In this document: positions 45,846 to 58,250 of the stretch, in pieces
How the letters are laid out: the number at the start of each line of letters is the position of its first letter
Numbering within the stretch: the stretch's first letter is position 1
Assembly (NCBI GenBank): GCA_034359265.1
Contig: CP136890.1
Location: forward strand, 40,770,501-40,834,500
DNA: 64,000 nt
Direction of reading: 5' to 3'
Source of the DNA: Canna indica
Lineage: Eukaryota > Streptophyta > Magnoliopsida > Zingiberales > Cannaceae
The notes under the pieces: generated by a model
Told to the model about the DNA's origin: nothing
What the model saw: only the letters and a program-made list of their open reading frames with translations
Database searches by the model: none
Made by a program: the position numbers and the translations under genes

Positions 45846-47109
45846 TGTTGGTGAAATGACCTACACCAGAGGGGATGAATAGTGTATTAACTAAATCTTT
45901 TTACCTAATTCCGGTTTTAATCGTTTCTTAGATTATTTAGATAAATTGTAATTTATCGACTAAATACGGAAGCAATAATAAAAAATTAAACACAAATAAA
46001 GATAGCAATGCTAACACAATGATTTATAGTGGTTCGGCCTCAATGCCTACTCCACTACCTAAGCACAATGCTTAGAATTTCCAAACTAGTTTAATTACAT
46101 TTATTAGTTTCCTCACAACGAAGACTTTACACCGGAAAGTCTCTGCTCTCAAACTGAAGGCACTTCCACATCCGGAAGTATCCCGCCTTCCTACCAAGAG
46201 CAATCTCCCACCTCAACCTAAGGACAACTCAACTAATCCTAGTAAACTACATTTACACTAGTGGATTTAAACCTTAACACCAAGACAACCACCAACTCAA
46301 TCAACCTAGCACACTAGGTTTACACACTCAAGAAATACAATGTAAATAATAAGAAAATACACAAGTAAATGGAGCAAAATACTAAACAAAGTATACTTAG
46401 CTCCAAACACGAATCCCTAGTCATCTTGATGCCTCAAAATGATGAATCGATGAAGAAATGAAGGCTCAATCAAGTAGAGATGAAGAAAACTAGGGTTTTG
46501 AGATGAAAGCGACTCAACCAAAGCTTTAGGATCACATATAATAGCTCAATAATAGTTAGGAATTTCAAGAGAGTGAAAGGAAGGCTGGGATACCAATATT
46601 TAGATAACCACGAAGTTAAACATCACTCAACGAGTTGAAATAGAGCCCTTTTCGCCATTCGGTCACAAGTCCGATCGAGCGTCAGTCGACCAACCGAGCG
46701 ACCAAATGTCTTTTACCACTTCTGGGCTCATTTTGGTCAATCGGCCAATCGATCGACCGTAGAGTATTGGTACTCTACGTATTGTACATGTACTCTATAT
46801 TGAGTTTCAGCCGATTTCTTTCTTTGGTTCGGATTTTGGATTACGAGTTTGGTTCTTGGATTTTTTGCATCATCATGAGGATTTAAAATTTATCTAGACA
46901 CTGTAAACCTAGACTGTATCTTCCTGATGAATTCGAGCGCGTCGACCAAAGTCCTTCCGATTTTTTGATTTATCCAATATTTCCGATCGCGGACGTCGTG
47001 CGCTAACCGATATGGAACCTAAAAATTATTTCTCAATGAAACCATTAGTTCCATGTTTGTTATCATCAAAACCAAGATTAAAACCAAGGTTAAAAACCTT
47101 ATGCCAACA
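45846..47109 (-). repeat. 3' LTR of the Copia composite (family A)
   Basis: Plus strand runs TGTTGGTGAAATGACC ... TTATGCCAACA, 1,264 bp. Directly after it ATCTCCCCCTTTTT (47110-47123) is the complement of a polypurine tract. It carries the family block GCCGAACCACTATAAATC (reverse strand, near 46020-46075) and the variable palindromic region at 46660-46800. Confidence 0.9.
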
Positions 47110-47907
47110 ATCTCCCCCTTTTTGATGATGACAAATATCCTTAAGAAAATATATTCATTAAAGTGCAAAGGATATCAATCATGAGATTTCTCCCATATCA
47201 ACGTGGATATCTATGAAAATAAACTCTCCCTATCTATATGCATAGTTTTTCTTTATTTTCTTCCCTTTTAACCTATATTTTTCTCCCCCTTTTGACATCA
47301 ATAAAAAAGGACGAGAAAAATCAACCTATAGTCAAAGTTGAGACTCTAAAACTATTTCTCATGAAGCATGAAGATCTCAACTCAAGGGATGAAAACCAAA
47401 TATCTAATATGAGACTAAATCATACATGATAGTAAGGAATGATAACTAAAATCTAAATCCAGAAATCATGTATAAACTCAAGCATCGATATTTTCAAATA
47501 TCGGTCAAAATATCAAAAATCATTTTAGAAATGATTTTTTTCGAGTAATAGTGAGAACGATACTAAAAGTAGAATTATGATATCATAATTGAAGTCTCAT
47601 TTGAAAATTTCAACGAAAATCCAAAGTATCCGAAAAAGATGAGTAATTTGAGAAGAGTGATACTTTAGTGGCATTTTCATAAATAAGTGAATCTTTTATT
47701 TCAAGATTTCATTCAAACTTTCAAAATACCAAGTTATGATCATGTAAAACATGTATATCAAGTTTGAAGTGATACTAATATTATTTGATCAAAATTTTAA
47801 CTTAGCACGGTTTCATTCGAAATAGACATGAAAATATGAAAATGGCTAAGTATCAAATTTTGCTATCTACTCATATTTTCTCTAGCTTAGATACTTGGAC
47901 ACCTAAC

Positions 47908-50900
47908 ATGAGTGAGTCTAAGTATATCAATCAAGTTTGGGCTTAAAAAGAGGTTTCTAAGTCACTTTGTTGACTTAGGTCAAAGTACACTTCAAGTTTA
48001 TAAAAATTAAATTTTTTAATCCTTATAAAATCATATTCTTAACAAAAATTTTTGAAACTTTAACTGGACAAAATAGATTTTTCAAGGAATCTATAGATTC
48101 AAGAATGTCAAAAATTAGTTTTCTATAAATTTATAAAATTCATGAAAGTCCAGGAGCATTTTGGTAAATTTCAGGGTTTTTTTTTCTTCAAAAGTTGTCA
48201 ATTTTACTTCAAACTTTTCAGACATCGCTGAATGATCATTTAGGATGTGTGCGCCAAGTTTGAGCTCAAAATTAATTCTCTAAGTTCATTTTTCATCATA
48301 TCTTGATTTTAATGAAAAATCGATATTTCTAACTATCATTCAAGTTATCAAAATTATCTCTAGAAATGATTTTACTCAAGCAATGGTGTGAATGATATTA
48401 GAAATGGAATCAAAATGATATACATGAGTTTTCATTTGAAGTTTTTGACGAAAAATCAAAGTATCAAAAAATGAGTATTTCAAGTAAGTGATACTTTGTG
48501 TTTCCGAAATCTAACTTCAAAATTCCATTATAAATCATATTCTTGATGATTTTTTTTTAAAATTTTACACAACAAAGTATATTTTTCAATGAAAGTGCAG
48601 TTTCAAGAATCATCGCAAAATCAGTTCTCTACATTTTTTTAAAATTGACTGAAAATGCTAAAATTTCAATGGCATTTTCGTAATTTTCAGTCATTTTTCA
48701 AAATAGGTTATGATAAAATGACCTCTATATCATTTTATCCATATCCATATAATTTTTTCATTTTAAATGCATAGAAACATGTCATACCTATTCCTAAATA
48801 TGTTTATGAAGTTTGGACTTAAAATGAAGTGTCCAACTCGATTTGTTGACTTGGGTCAAACTTTTTCAAGTTTAAGTCCCGTAAAGTGGTCTAGTTATCA
48901 CATTGTTCATCTACACATGAATTTTCAAGTTTAAATGCTTAGAATCATGTGATATGTATATCTAAACATGTTCACCAACTACTAGCTCAAAATGAGGTCT
49001 CTAATAAAGAATTTCAACATAGTCTGATTTCATTCAATATCAACATCATGAAATCGCCTAAGTATCAAAATTTTACCTACTCATGAAATTTCATAGATTT
49101 ATCATGCAAAATTAATCATGAGTATAGAGACATCATTAAATCATGAATATTCAACTATTATACTAAGATTTTTGCAAAATCGAACTCATACCTCATTCTT
49201 AGAAATTTTACCAAACTTTTCATTTTCTTCCCAATTTCTATAGCGTCGTAGCCTTCCATTAACATTCTCAACTTCCAAGTAGGCTTCATTAGTATTGAGA
49301 TGAAATCATAGACAAACTAGCAAGCCAACATACTAAATAGCGAAGGTTAAATGCAAGGTTCATTCAAAAGCCTCAACCTAAGCTATATAGTAAAGATTCA
49401 TTTCAAGAGTAAATATCGTGATACCAAAATGAATCAAGAGATCTCAAAATATAAAATATTTGAAAAATTAGATCTCCAACCCTTTCTAATGATTGAAAAC
49501 CGAAAGGCCACAATGAGCCTATGATTTAGAACCGCAAGGTCGCATTAGCCCTTTATAGGCTACATAGGTCTCCGAAGAGATCGGAAATCAAAAACAAAAA
49601 TAATTTTTTTTTAAAGCCTCTTATCAAGAGCGAAGAAAACAACTCAAATCAAATATGTATCATATACTCCAACTTAAATGAAACCAAGCAAAGTAAGGAG
49701 ATGATACGAAATATACCTAGATGCCAATTTCTATACCTATGGCATCATGATGGTTTGAAGTTGCAACCAAAGGATGAATCTTCATTTAAGTCCTTGGTCA
49801 ACTTCAACTCTTCACTTCTCTTTACCCTTGTGTGGTAGCTTCCCCTACAAGAGAGCAAGAAATCTTTGGTACCCAAATGACTTTGGGTCCTTGGGGGTCA
49901 ATGGGCTTAGCTAGGTACCCAAAGTGTCTTAACAACACTAGGGTTCACTTTAAAAATACAATCATAAATCACATGCTCATATATGCCACAACAAAAGCAA
50001 TATCTATGGAATTCTTTCTTTTTACCATTCATATGAACATGAGGTCTAATGTTAGAATGCTTGGCATGAGAAGCATGATGAACATGAGCATTCTTAGATG
50101 AAACAATTTTCTTGGCATGAGAAGCAATGTCCATGGATTTCTAAAAGATGAAGCATGTGATAAACTACTAGTTTTTCTACTTAAGAAAATAACCTCATTT
50201 TTCAAATCATTAATTGATTTATGTAAGGCTTGCATTTGAGATTTCTTCATTTTTTATTTTCATATTTTCTACTTTCAAATTCTCAATCTCAACTTTTGAG
50301 ATATTTTTCAATTAAATTTTCAAATCATCATTTTCATTTTTTTCAAATCAATATTCTCACTTTTTAAGTCTTCAATTTCAAGCTTAAAATTGTCATGACA
50401 AAAATTAACAAAACTACATGAGTGAGTCTAAGTATATCAATCAAGTTTGGGCTTAAAAAGAGGTTTCTAAGTCACTTTGTTGACTTAGGTCAAAGTACAC
50501 TTCAAGTTTATAAAAATCAAATTTATTAATCCTTATAAAATCATATTCTTAACAAAAATTTTTGAAACTTTAACTGGACAAAATAGATTTTTCAAGGAAT
50601 TTACAGATTCAAGAATCAGTCAAAAATTAGTTTTCTATAAATTTATAAAATTCATAAAAGTCCAGGAGCATTTTTGTAAATTTCAGGGTTTTTTTTTTCT
50701 TCAAAAGTTGTCAATTTTACTTCAAACTTTTCAGACATCGCTGAATGATCATTTAGGATGTGTGCGCCAAGTTTGAGCTCAAAATTAATTCTCTAAGTTC
50801 ATTTTTCATCATATCTTGATTTTAATGAAAAATCGATATTTCTAACTATCATTCAAGTTATCAAAATCATCTCTAGAAATGATTTTACTCAAGCAATGGT

Positions 50901-52930
50901 GTGAATGATATTAGAAATGGAATCAAAATGATATACATGAGTTTTCATTTGAAGTTTTTGACGAAAAATCAAAGTATCAAAAAATGAGTATTTCAAGTAA
51001 GTGATACTTTGTGTTTCTGAAATCTAACTTCAAAATTCCATTATAAATCATATTCTTGATGATTTTTTTTAAAATTTTACACAACAAAGTATATTTTTCA
51101 ATGAAAGTGCAGTTTCAAGAATCATCGCAAAATCAGTTCTCTATATTTTTCTAAAATTGACTGAAAATGCTAAAATTTCAATGGCATTTTCGTAATTTTC
51201 AGTCATTTTTCAAAATAGGTTATGATAAAATGACCTCTATATCATTTTATCCATATCCATATAATTTTTTCATTTTAAATGCATAGAAACATGTCATACC
51301 TATTCCTAAATATGTTTATGAAGTTTGGACTTAAAATGAAGTGTCCAACTCGATTTGTTGACTTGGGTCAAACTTTTTCAAGTTTAAGTCCCGTAAAGTG
51401 GTCTAGTTATCACATTGTTCATCTACACATGAATTTTCAAGTTTAAATGTCTAGAATCATGTGATATGTATATCTAAACATGTTCACCAACTACTAGCTC
51501 AAAATGAGGTCTCTAATAAAGAATTTCAACATAGTCTGATTTCATTCAATATCAACATCATGAAATCGCCTAAGTATCAAAATTTTACCTACTCATGAAA
51601 TTTCATAGATTTATCATGCAAAATTAATCATGAGTATAGAGACATCATTAAATCATGAATATTCAACTATTATACTAAGATTTTTGCAAAATCGAACTCA
51701 TACCTCATTCTTAGAAATTTTACCAAACTTTTCATTTTCTTCCCAATTTCTATAGCGTCGTAGCCTTCCATTAACATTCTCAACTTCCAAGTAGGCTTCA
51801 TTAGTATTGAGATGAAATCATAGACAAACTAGCAAGCCAACATACTAAATAGCGAAGGTTAAATGCAAGGTTCATTCAAAAGCCTCAACCTAAGCTATAT
51901 AGTAAAGATTCATTTCAAGAGTAAATATCGTGATACCAAAATGAATCAAGAGATCTCAAAATATAAAATATTTGAAAAATTAGATCTCCAACCCTTTCTA
52001 TTGATTGAAAACCGAAAGGCCACAATGAGCCTATGATTTAGAACCGCAAGGTCGCATTAGCCCTTTATAGGCTACATAGGTCTCCGAAGAGATCGGAAAT
52101 CAAAAACAAAAATAATTTTTTTTTAAAGCCTCTTATCAAGAGCGAAGAAAACAACTCAAATCAAATATGTATCATATACTCCAACTTAAATGAAACCAAG
52201 CAAAGTAAGGAGATGATACAAAATATACCTAGATGCCAATTTCCATACCTATGGCATCATGATGGTTTGAAGTTGCAACCAAAGGATGAATCTTCATTTA
52301 AGTCCTTGGTCAACTTCAACTCTTCACTTCTCTTTACCCTTGTGTGGTAGCTCCCCCTACAAGAGAGCAAGAAATCTTTGGTACCCAAATGACTTTGGGT
52401 CCTTGGGGGTCAATGGGCTTAGCTAGGTACCCAAAGTGTCTTAACAACACTAGGGTTCACTTTAAAAATACAATCATAAATCACATGCTCATATATGCCA
52501 CAACAAAAGCAATATCTATGGAATTCTTTCTTTTTACCATTCATATGAACATGAGGTCTAATGTTAGAATGCTTGGCATGAGAAGCATGATGAACATGAC
52601 TATTCTTAGATGAAACAATTTTCTTGGCATGAGAAGCAATGTCCATGGATTTCTAAAAGATGAAGCATGTGATAAACTAGTAGTTTTTCTACTTAAGAAA
52701 ATAACCTCATTTTTCAAATCATTAATTGATTTATGTAAGGCTTGCATTTGAGATTTCGTCATTTTTTATTTTCATATTTTCTACTTTCAAATTCTCAATC
52801 TCAACTTTTGAGATATTTTTCAATTAAATTTTCAAATCATCATTTTCATTTTTTTCAAATCAATATTCTCATTTTTTAAGTCTTCAATTTCAAGCTTAAA
52901 ATTGTCATGACAAAAATTAACAAAACTAGT
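47908..52930 (-). repeat. 2.51-kb tandem duplication inside the Copia internal region
   Basis: Unit 1 (about 47908-50417) and unit 2 (about 50418-52930) are nearly identical, each running from CATGAGTGAGTCTAAG to AAAATTAACAAAACTA. Matching landmarks lie about 2,512 bases apart, for example the 89-codon ORFs at 49832 and 52344. Differences are few (small indels near 48113 and 50618, scattered substitutions), so the duplication is young. Both units hold a long noncoding stretch and the second zinc-knuckle region of gag. Confidence 0.92.
49900..50300 (-). pseudogene. Gag tail with second zinc knuckle, duplicated copy
   Basis: Minus strand reads ...HMNGKKKEFHRYCFCCGIYEHVIYDC and then KTLWVPS. 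The CxxCGxxxHxxxxC spacing and the WVP motif are those of the knuckle that precedes the protease in SIRE/Maximus-type Copia elements. Upstream is the coiled-coil start KKSQMQALHKSINDLKNEV. No protease follows. The same block lies at 52412-52770, adjacent to the rest of gag, so this copy was cut off by the duplication. Confidence 0.65.
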
Positions 52931-53775
52931 ATTTAATTTCTCTTTCTCTAATTCATGCACTTGCGAATCAAGCCTTAAATATTCTTTCTTTAGTTTTCTA
53001 TTTTCTTTGATCTTATTCATAAGCAAGACATACATCTTCTTAGATTCTTCTAATAGTTCATTATAAGTCAAACCTAAAGAGTTCCAGCTACTATCATCTT
53101 TATCACTATCAAGATATCTATAATGACTAGAAGTAGAGGGTTTTACCTCATTCTGAAGACCCATGAGACAAAATTGAGATATGACTTCATGATCATGACA
53201 AAAGGATGTTTCTTGTGATTCAGAGGTGGAAGTTGACGCACTTGTCATTTTCTTTGATGAAAGACAATTTCTTTTGATGTGCCCATTTTTCCTTGCACAA
53301 GTAGCATATGACCTTTCTTTTTTGGCTTTTTGATTAATTTCTTCTTTTACTAGAAGTACTAAGAGCATCAAAACCGAGGTTAGCACTAGGGGGATGACTA
53401 TTTTCATCACCACCCTCAACAAGTGTTTTAAGCTCTTCGGTTTTAGCAAAATCATATAACATATTTAATGTAGCCCATAAATCAAATGCCAATGTACAAT
53501 GCATGACTTTTTCGAAAATGACTTTTTGCAAAGTGCAAAATATGCAATTTATAGCTTGTGCATTAACTTTAAATAGCTCAATCTCATTTTCATTCCAATC
53601 ATGCAATTCCTTTTAGGTTCAACATATTGAATATTTCTAAACCTTGAGTCTTCACATAGACATACATCCTACATTTCCAACGACCAAAGTTCGAGGCATC
53701 GAACCTAGGAGGTGAAGGCGCTAAACTCTCTAGGGCCATTTTTCGGATCGAGAAACGATTGTAGAAGAGATGGTG
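52412..53775 (-). pseudogene. Copia gag remnant (SIRE/Maximus-like)
   Basis: Minus strand, starting about 70 bases after the primer site: MALESLAPSPPRFDASNFGRW, the usual N-terminus of large plant Copia gags. Then AQAINCIFCTLQK and LAFDLWATLNMLYD (UBN2-type capsid region), broken near 53595. The first knuckle near 53270-53320 is split by a one-base shift between CYLC and GHIKRNC. A long coiled coil follows (53120-52832: NKIKENRKLKKEYL, VHELEKEKLN), then the second knuckle at about 52540-52450. After WVP there is no protease, integrase or reverse transcriptase. Confidence 0.8.
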
Positions 53776-53795
53776 AAATTTCAATCTATGACCCG

Positions 53796-53807
53796 CTCTG
53801 ATACCAA
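53796..53807 (-). other. Primer-binding site (tRNA-iMet type)
   Basis: Minus strand reads TGGTATCAGAGC two bases after the end of the middle LTR, an exact match to the usual plant Copia initiator-methionine primer site. It fixes the element's direction and identifies 53809-55074 as the 5' LTR. Confidence 0.92.
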
Positions 53808-53808
53808 A

Positions 53809-55074
53809 TGTTGGTGAAATGACCTACACTAGAGGAAGGGGGATGAATAGTGTATTAACTAAATCTTTTGCCTAATTCTACTTTAATCGTTTCTTAGATT
53901 ACTTAGACAAATTGTAGTTTATCGACTAAATACAGAAGCAATAATAAAATAATTAAACACAAAAAAGATAGCAATGCTAACACAATGATTTATAGTGGTT
54001 CGGCCCAATGCCTACTCCACAACCTAAGCACCCCGCTTAGAATTTCCAAACTAGTTTAACTAGATTAATTAGTTTTCTTACAATGAGGACTTTACACCGA
54101 AAAATCTCTGCTCTCAAGCCGAAGGTACTTCCACACCCGGAAGTATCCCGCCTTCTTACCGAGAGCACTCTCCCACCTCAACTTAAGGACAACTCAACTA
54201 ATCCTAGTAAACTACGTTTATACCGGTGGATTTAAGCCTTAACACCAATACAACCACCAACTCAATCAACCTAGCACACTAGGTTTACACACTCAAGAAA
54301 TACAATGTAAATAACAAGAAAATACACAAGTAAATGGAACAAAATACTAAACAAAGTATACTTAGCTCCAAACACGAATCCCTAGTCATCTTGATGCCTC
54401 AAAATGATGAATCGATGAAGAAATGAAGGCTCAATCAAGTAGAGATGAAGAAAACTAGGGTTTTGAGATGAAAGCGACTCAACCAAAGCTTTACGATCAC
54501 ATATAATAGCTCAATAATAGTTAGGAATTTCAAGAGAGTGAAAGGAAGGCTGGGATACCAATATTTAGATAACCACGAAGTTAAACATCACTCAACGAGT
54601 TGAAATAGGGCCATTTTCGCCATTCGGTCACAGGTCCGATCGAGCGTCAGTCGACCAACCGAGCGACCAAATGTCTTTTACCACTTCTGGGCTCATTTTG
54701 GTCAATCGGCCAATCGATCGACCGTAGAGTATTGGTACTCTACGTATTGTACATGTACTCTATATTGAGTTTCAGCCGATTTCTTTCTTTGGTTCGGATT
54801 TTGAATTACGAGTTTGGTTCTTGGATTTTTTGCATCATCATGAGGATTTAAAATTTATCTAGACACTCTAAACCTAGACTGTATCTTCCTGATGAATCCG
54901 AGCGCGTCGACCAATGTCCTTCCGATTTTTTGATTTATCCAATATTTCCGATCGCGGACGTCGTGCGCTAACCGATATGGAACCTAAAAATTATTTCTCA
55001 ATGAAACCATTAGTTCCATGTTTGTTATCATCAAAACCAAGATTAAAACCAAGGTTAAAAACCTTATGCCAACA
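53809..55074 (-). repeat. 5' LTR of the Copia composite (family A)
   Basis: 1,266 bp with the same ends as the 3' LTR and very similar throughout. On its other side it is again followed by an ATCTCCCCCTTTTT polypurine-tract complement (55075-55088), so it also serves as the 3' LTR of the truncated second unit. Confidence 0.9.
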
Positions 55075-56860
55075 ATCTCCCCCTTTTTGATGATGACAAA
55101 TATCCTTAAGAAAATATATTCATTAAAGTGCAAAGGAAATCAATCATGGGATTTCTCCCCTATCAACGTGCATATCTATGAAAATAAACTCTCCCTATCT
55201 ATATGCATAGTTTTCCTATATTTTCTTCCCTTTTAACCTATATTTTTCTCTCCCTTTTGACATTAATAAAAAAGGACGAGAAAAATCAACCTATAGTCAA
55301 AGTTGAGACTCTAAAACTATTTCTCATGAAGCATGAAGATCTCAACTCAAGGGATGAAAACTAAATATCTAATATGAGACTAAATCATACATGATAGTAA
55401 GGAATGATAACTAAAATCTAAATCCAGAAATCATGTATAAACTCAAGCATCGATATTTTCAAGTATCGGTCAAAATATCAAAAATCATTTTAGAAATGAT
55501 TTTTTTCGAGTAATAGTGAGAACGATACTAAAAGTAGAATTATGATATCATACTTGAAGTCTCATTTGAAAATTTCAACGAAAATCCAAAGTATCCGAAA
55601 AAGATGAGTAATTTGAGAAGAGTGATACTTTAGTGGCATTTTCGTAAATAAGTGAATCTTTTATTTCAAGATTTCATTCAAACTTTGAGAAGACAAATTG
55701 TAGTTTATCGACTAAATACAGAAGCAATAATAAAATAATTAAACACAAAAAAGATAGCAATGCTAACACAATGATTTATAGTGGTTCGGCCCAATGCCTA
55801 CTCCACAACCTAAGCACCCCGCTTAGAATTTCCAAACTAGTTTAACTAGATTAATTAGTTTTCTTACAATGAGGACTTTACACCGAAAAATGTCTGCTCT
55901 CAAACCAAAGGTACTTCCACACCCGGAAGTATCCCGCCTTCTTATCGAGAGCACTCTCCCACCTCAACTTAAGGACAACTCAACTAATCCTAGTAAACTA
56001 CGTTTACACCGGTGGATTTAAGCCTTAACACCAATACAACCACCAACTCAATCAACCTAGCACACTAGGTTTACACACTCAAGAAATACAATGTAAATAA
56101 CAAGAAAATACACAAGTAAATGGAACAAAATACTAAACAAAGTATACTTAGCTCCAAACACGAATCCCTAGTCATCTTGATGCCTCAAAATGATGAATCG
56201 ATGAAGAAATGAAGGCTCAATCAAGTAGAGATGAAGAAAACTAGGGTTTTGAGATGAAAGCGACTCAACCAAAGCTTTAGGATCACATATAATAGCTCAA
56301 TAATAGTTAGGAATTTCAAGAGAGTGAAAGGAAGGCTGGGATACCAATATTTAGATAACCACGAAGTTAAACATCACTCAACGAGTTGAAATAGAGCCAT
56401 TTTCGCCATTCGGTCACAGGTCCGATCGAGCGTCAGTCGACCAACCGAGCGACCAAATGTCTTTTACCACTTCTAGGCTCATTTCGGTCGACTGATCAAT
56501 CGATCGGCCGTAGAGTACCGGTACTCTACGTATTGTACATGTATTGTACATTGAGTTTCGGCCGATTTCTTTTTTTTGTTTGGATTTCGGATTACGGGTT
56601 TGGTTCTTGGGTTTCTTTGCATCATCATGAGAATTTACAATTTATCTAGACACCCTAAACCTAGACTGTATCTTCTCGCCGAATTCGAGTGTGTTGACTA
56701 ACGTCCTTCTGATTTTCCAATTTCTTCGATATTTCCGATCGCGGACGTCATGCGCTAAACGATATGAAACCTGAAAATTATTCTCAATGAAACTATTATT
56801 TCCATATTTGTTTTCATCAAAACTGAGATTAAGACCAAGGTTGAAAATCTTAGACCAACA
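55075..56860 (-). repeat. Truncated second unit: internal piece joined to a partial LTR
   Basis: 55075-55686 repeats the internal sequence at 47110-47721. At 55687-55690 there are four filler bases (GAGA), then LTR sequence from AGACAAATTG onward, lacking the first 96 plus-strand bases found in the middle LTR. The LTR ends TTAGACCAACA at 56860. It contains a perfect 22-bp palindrome at 56509-56530 centred on ACCGGT. Confidence 0.85.
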
Positions 56861-57309
56861 ACATAATTGTGAGTAGAATCATTTAAATTGCCGCAAGAAA
56901 CGTTCGTGGATATAAATTTACCGCCAAAATGTATATTTTGGTGCCATTTTTAATATGTATAATGAATAATTATTTGTGACTACTAAAATATATAATAGCC
57001 ACGATCATACTTGTGTCATTAGTTGTCGTACCTACAAGCAAATTTTGTGAGTAATAGTTCACAAGTAGTTAGTTACAAACATCTACATATCTCTAACGAA
57101 ATTTGCAGTAACGAACTTTGCGTTCGTGGAAAATGCTTGAAGCCAAAACAAATAAAATTTGTTCACGCCATTCACTTTTTGGCCTGTTTGAATTTTTTGC
57201 GTCATCTAAAATTACCACGAATAATATGTAGATATTATTGCATGCACTATCCATGAAGTGTATTTGTGGTTACTATTATCAATTCAAATACATAATGACT
57301 TTTCATAAA

Positions 57310-57787
57310 TAAAGGTGGCAAATTGGGCCGGCCCGGCCCGACACGATAAGGTAGAGTACCGGCCCTGCCCGCTAACTCCGTGGGCCGGAAATTCCCGGCC
57401 CGTAATATTTTGCAAGCCACCCGGCACGATCGCGAGCCCATTTATCAACTAAAAACTTGTAAAAAAAATTAATTTAAAATGTTTGAGAGACTAAATAAGC
57501 ACCAAATATAACATTTCACGTGAAAAGCTTCATGGATTAATTTAACCTTCAATTTTAAAGCACCAAACAAGCACTAAACTATATTTGAAATTGATTATTT
57601 TAATACTTAGCAGGCCAAATAGGCCAGCCCGGCCCGATAAGAACCGACCCGCGTTGGCCCGTAATGTTATCGTGCCGGGCCGGGCCGACCTGATAAGCTT
57701 ATCGAGCTAAATTTTTCGGCTTGGCCTGCAGTTATTGTGCGATGCTCGTGCCGTGCTATCGTGTCGTGCCCATTTCTGCCGCCCCTA
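57310..57787. mobile_element. GGCCC-rich hAT-type MITE
   Basis: Ends TAAAGGTGGCAAATTGGGC and, inverted, TAGGGGCGGCAGAAATGGGC. Flanks TTCATAAA (57302-57309) and TCCATAAA (57788-57795) are an 8-bp duplication with one change. GGCCCGGCCCG-type words near both ends surround an AT-rich core. It resembles the MITE at 19205 in composition and ends. Confidence 0.85.
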
Positions 57788-57795
57788 TCCATAAA

Positions 57796-58250
57796 TGATA
57801 TTCTATTCTATATTATTCAAAATATTTTTGATGTAAATAATAAAATAATTTTCTACTAATTTGTTATTATTATAAAAAATTAATTGTATGATTAATAAAA
57901 TCATGCTTATATACTAGAATTGATTTTTATGATTAATAAAATACTTTTGGTGTAAACAACCAAATGCTTTTCTTTAAAGAATGTCATAACATATAGTAAA
58001 ATTAATTCTTTTATTTCTATATTTTTCAAATTAGTTGATCAAATAATTTTTAAATTTTATATTCCCGATTTAAACTACCATAGTTCTCACAATATTTGGT
58101 ATTATGGATTACATCAATTTTCACATTTGTGTATTATATCATTCACCTCATGACTCTACAAGGTCAGGTCAAATAAAATGCCAAGTTTAATTTTCTAACT
58201 TACCATAGTAAAAACTTTTAATTTTAACAAAAACAATCTTTATTTATCTT
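57796..58250. other. AT-rich, no gene seen
   Basis: Stop-dense in all frames, with no recognised repeat border. Confidence 0.4.

Larger units (their letters stand above)
45846..56860 (-). mobile_element. Copia-type composite: LTR, internal, LTR, partial internal, partial LTR
   Basis: Read on the plus strand: LTR 45846-47109, internal 47110-53808, LTR 53809-55074, partial internal 55075-55686, truncated LTR 55691-56860. Outer flanks GCATA (45841-45845) and ACATA (56861-56865) are a 5-bp target duplication with one transition, so the array counts as one insertion. Transcription direction is minus: the primer site adjoins the middle LTR and the polypurine tract adjoins the 45846-47109 LTR. The internal region has a gag remnant but no pol. 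The arrangement fits unequal recombination between two copies followed by loss of about 6 kb of the second internal region. Confidence 0.88.

Noticed and set aside
49832..50101. 89-codon plus-strand ORF, duplicated at 52344
   Set aside because: It is antisense to the gag zinc-knuckle region, and its two copies are explained by the tandem duplication.
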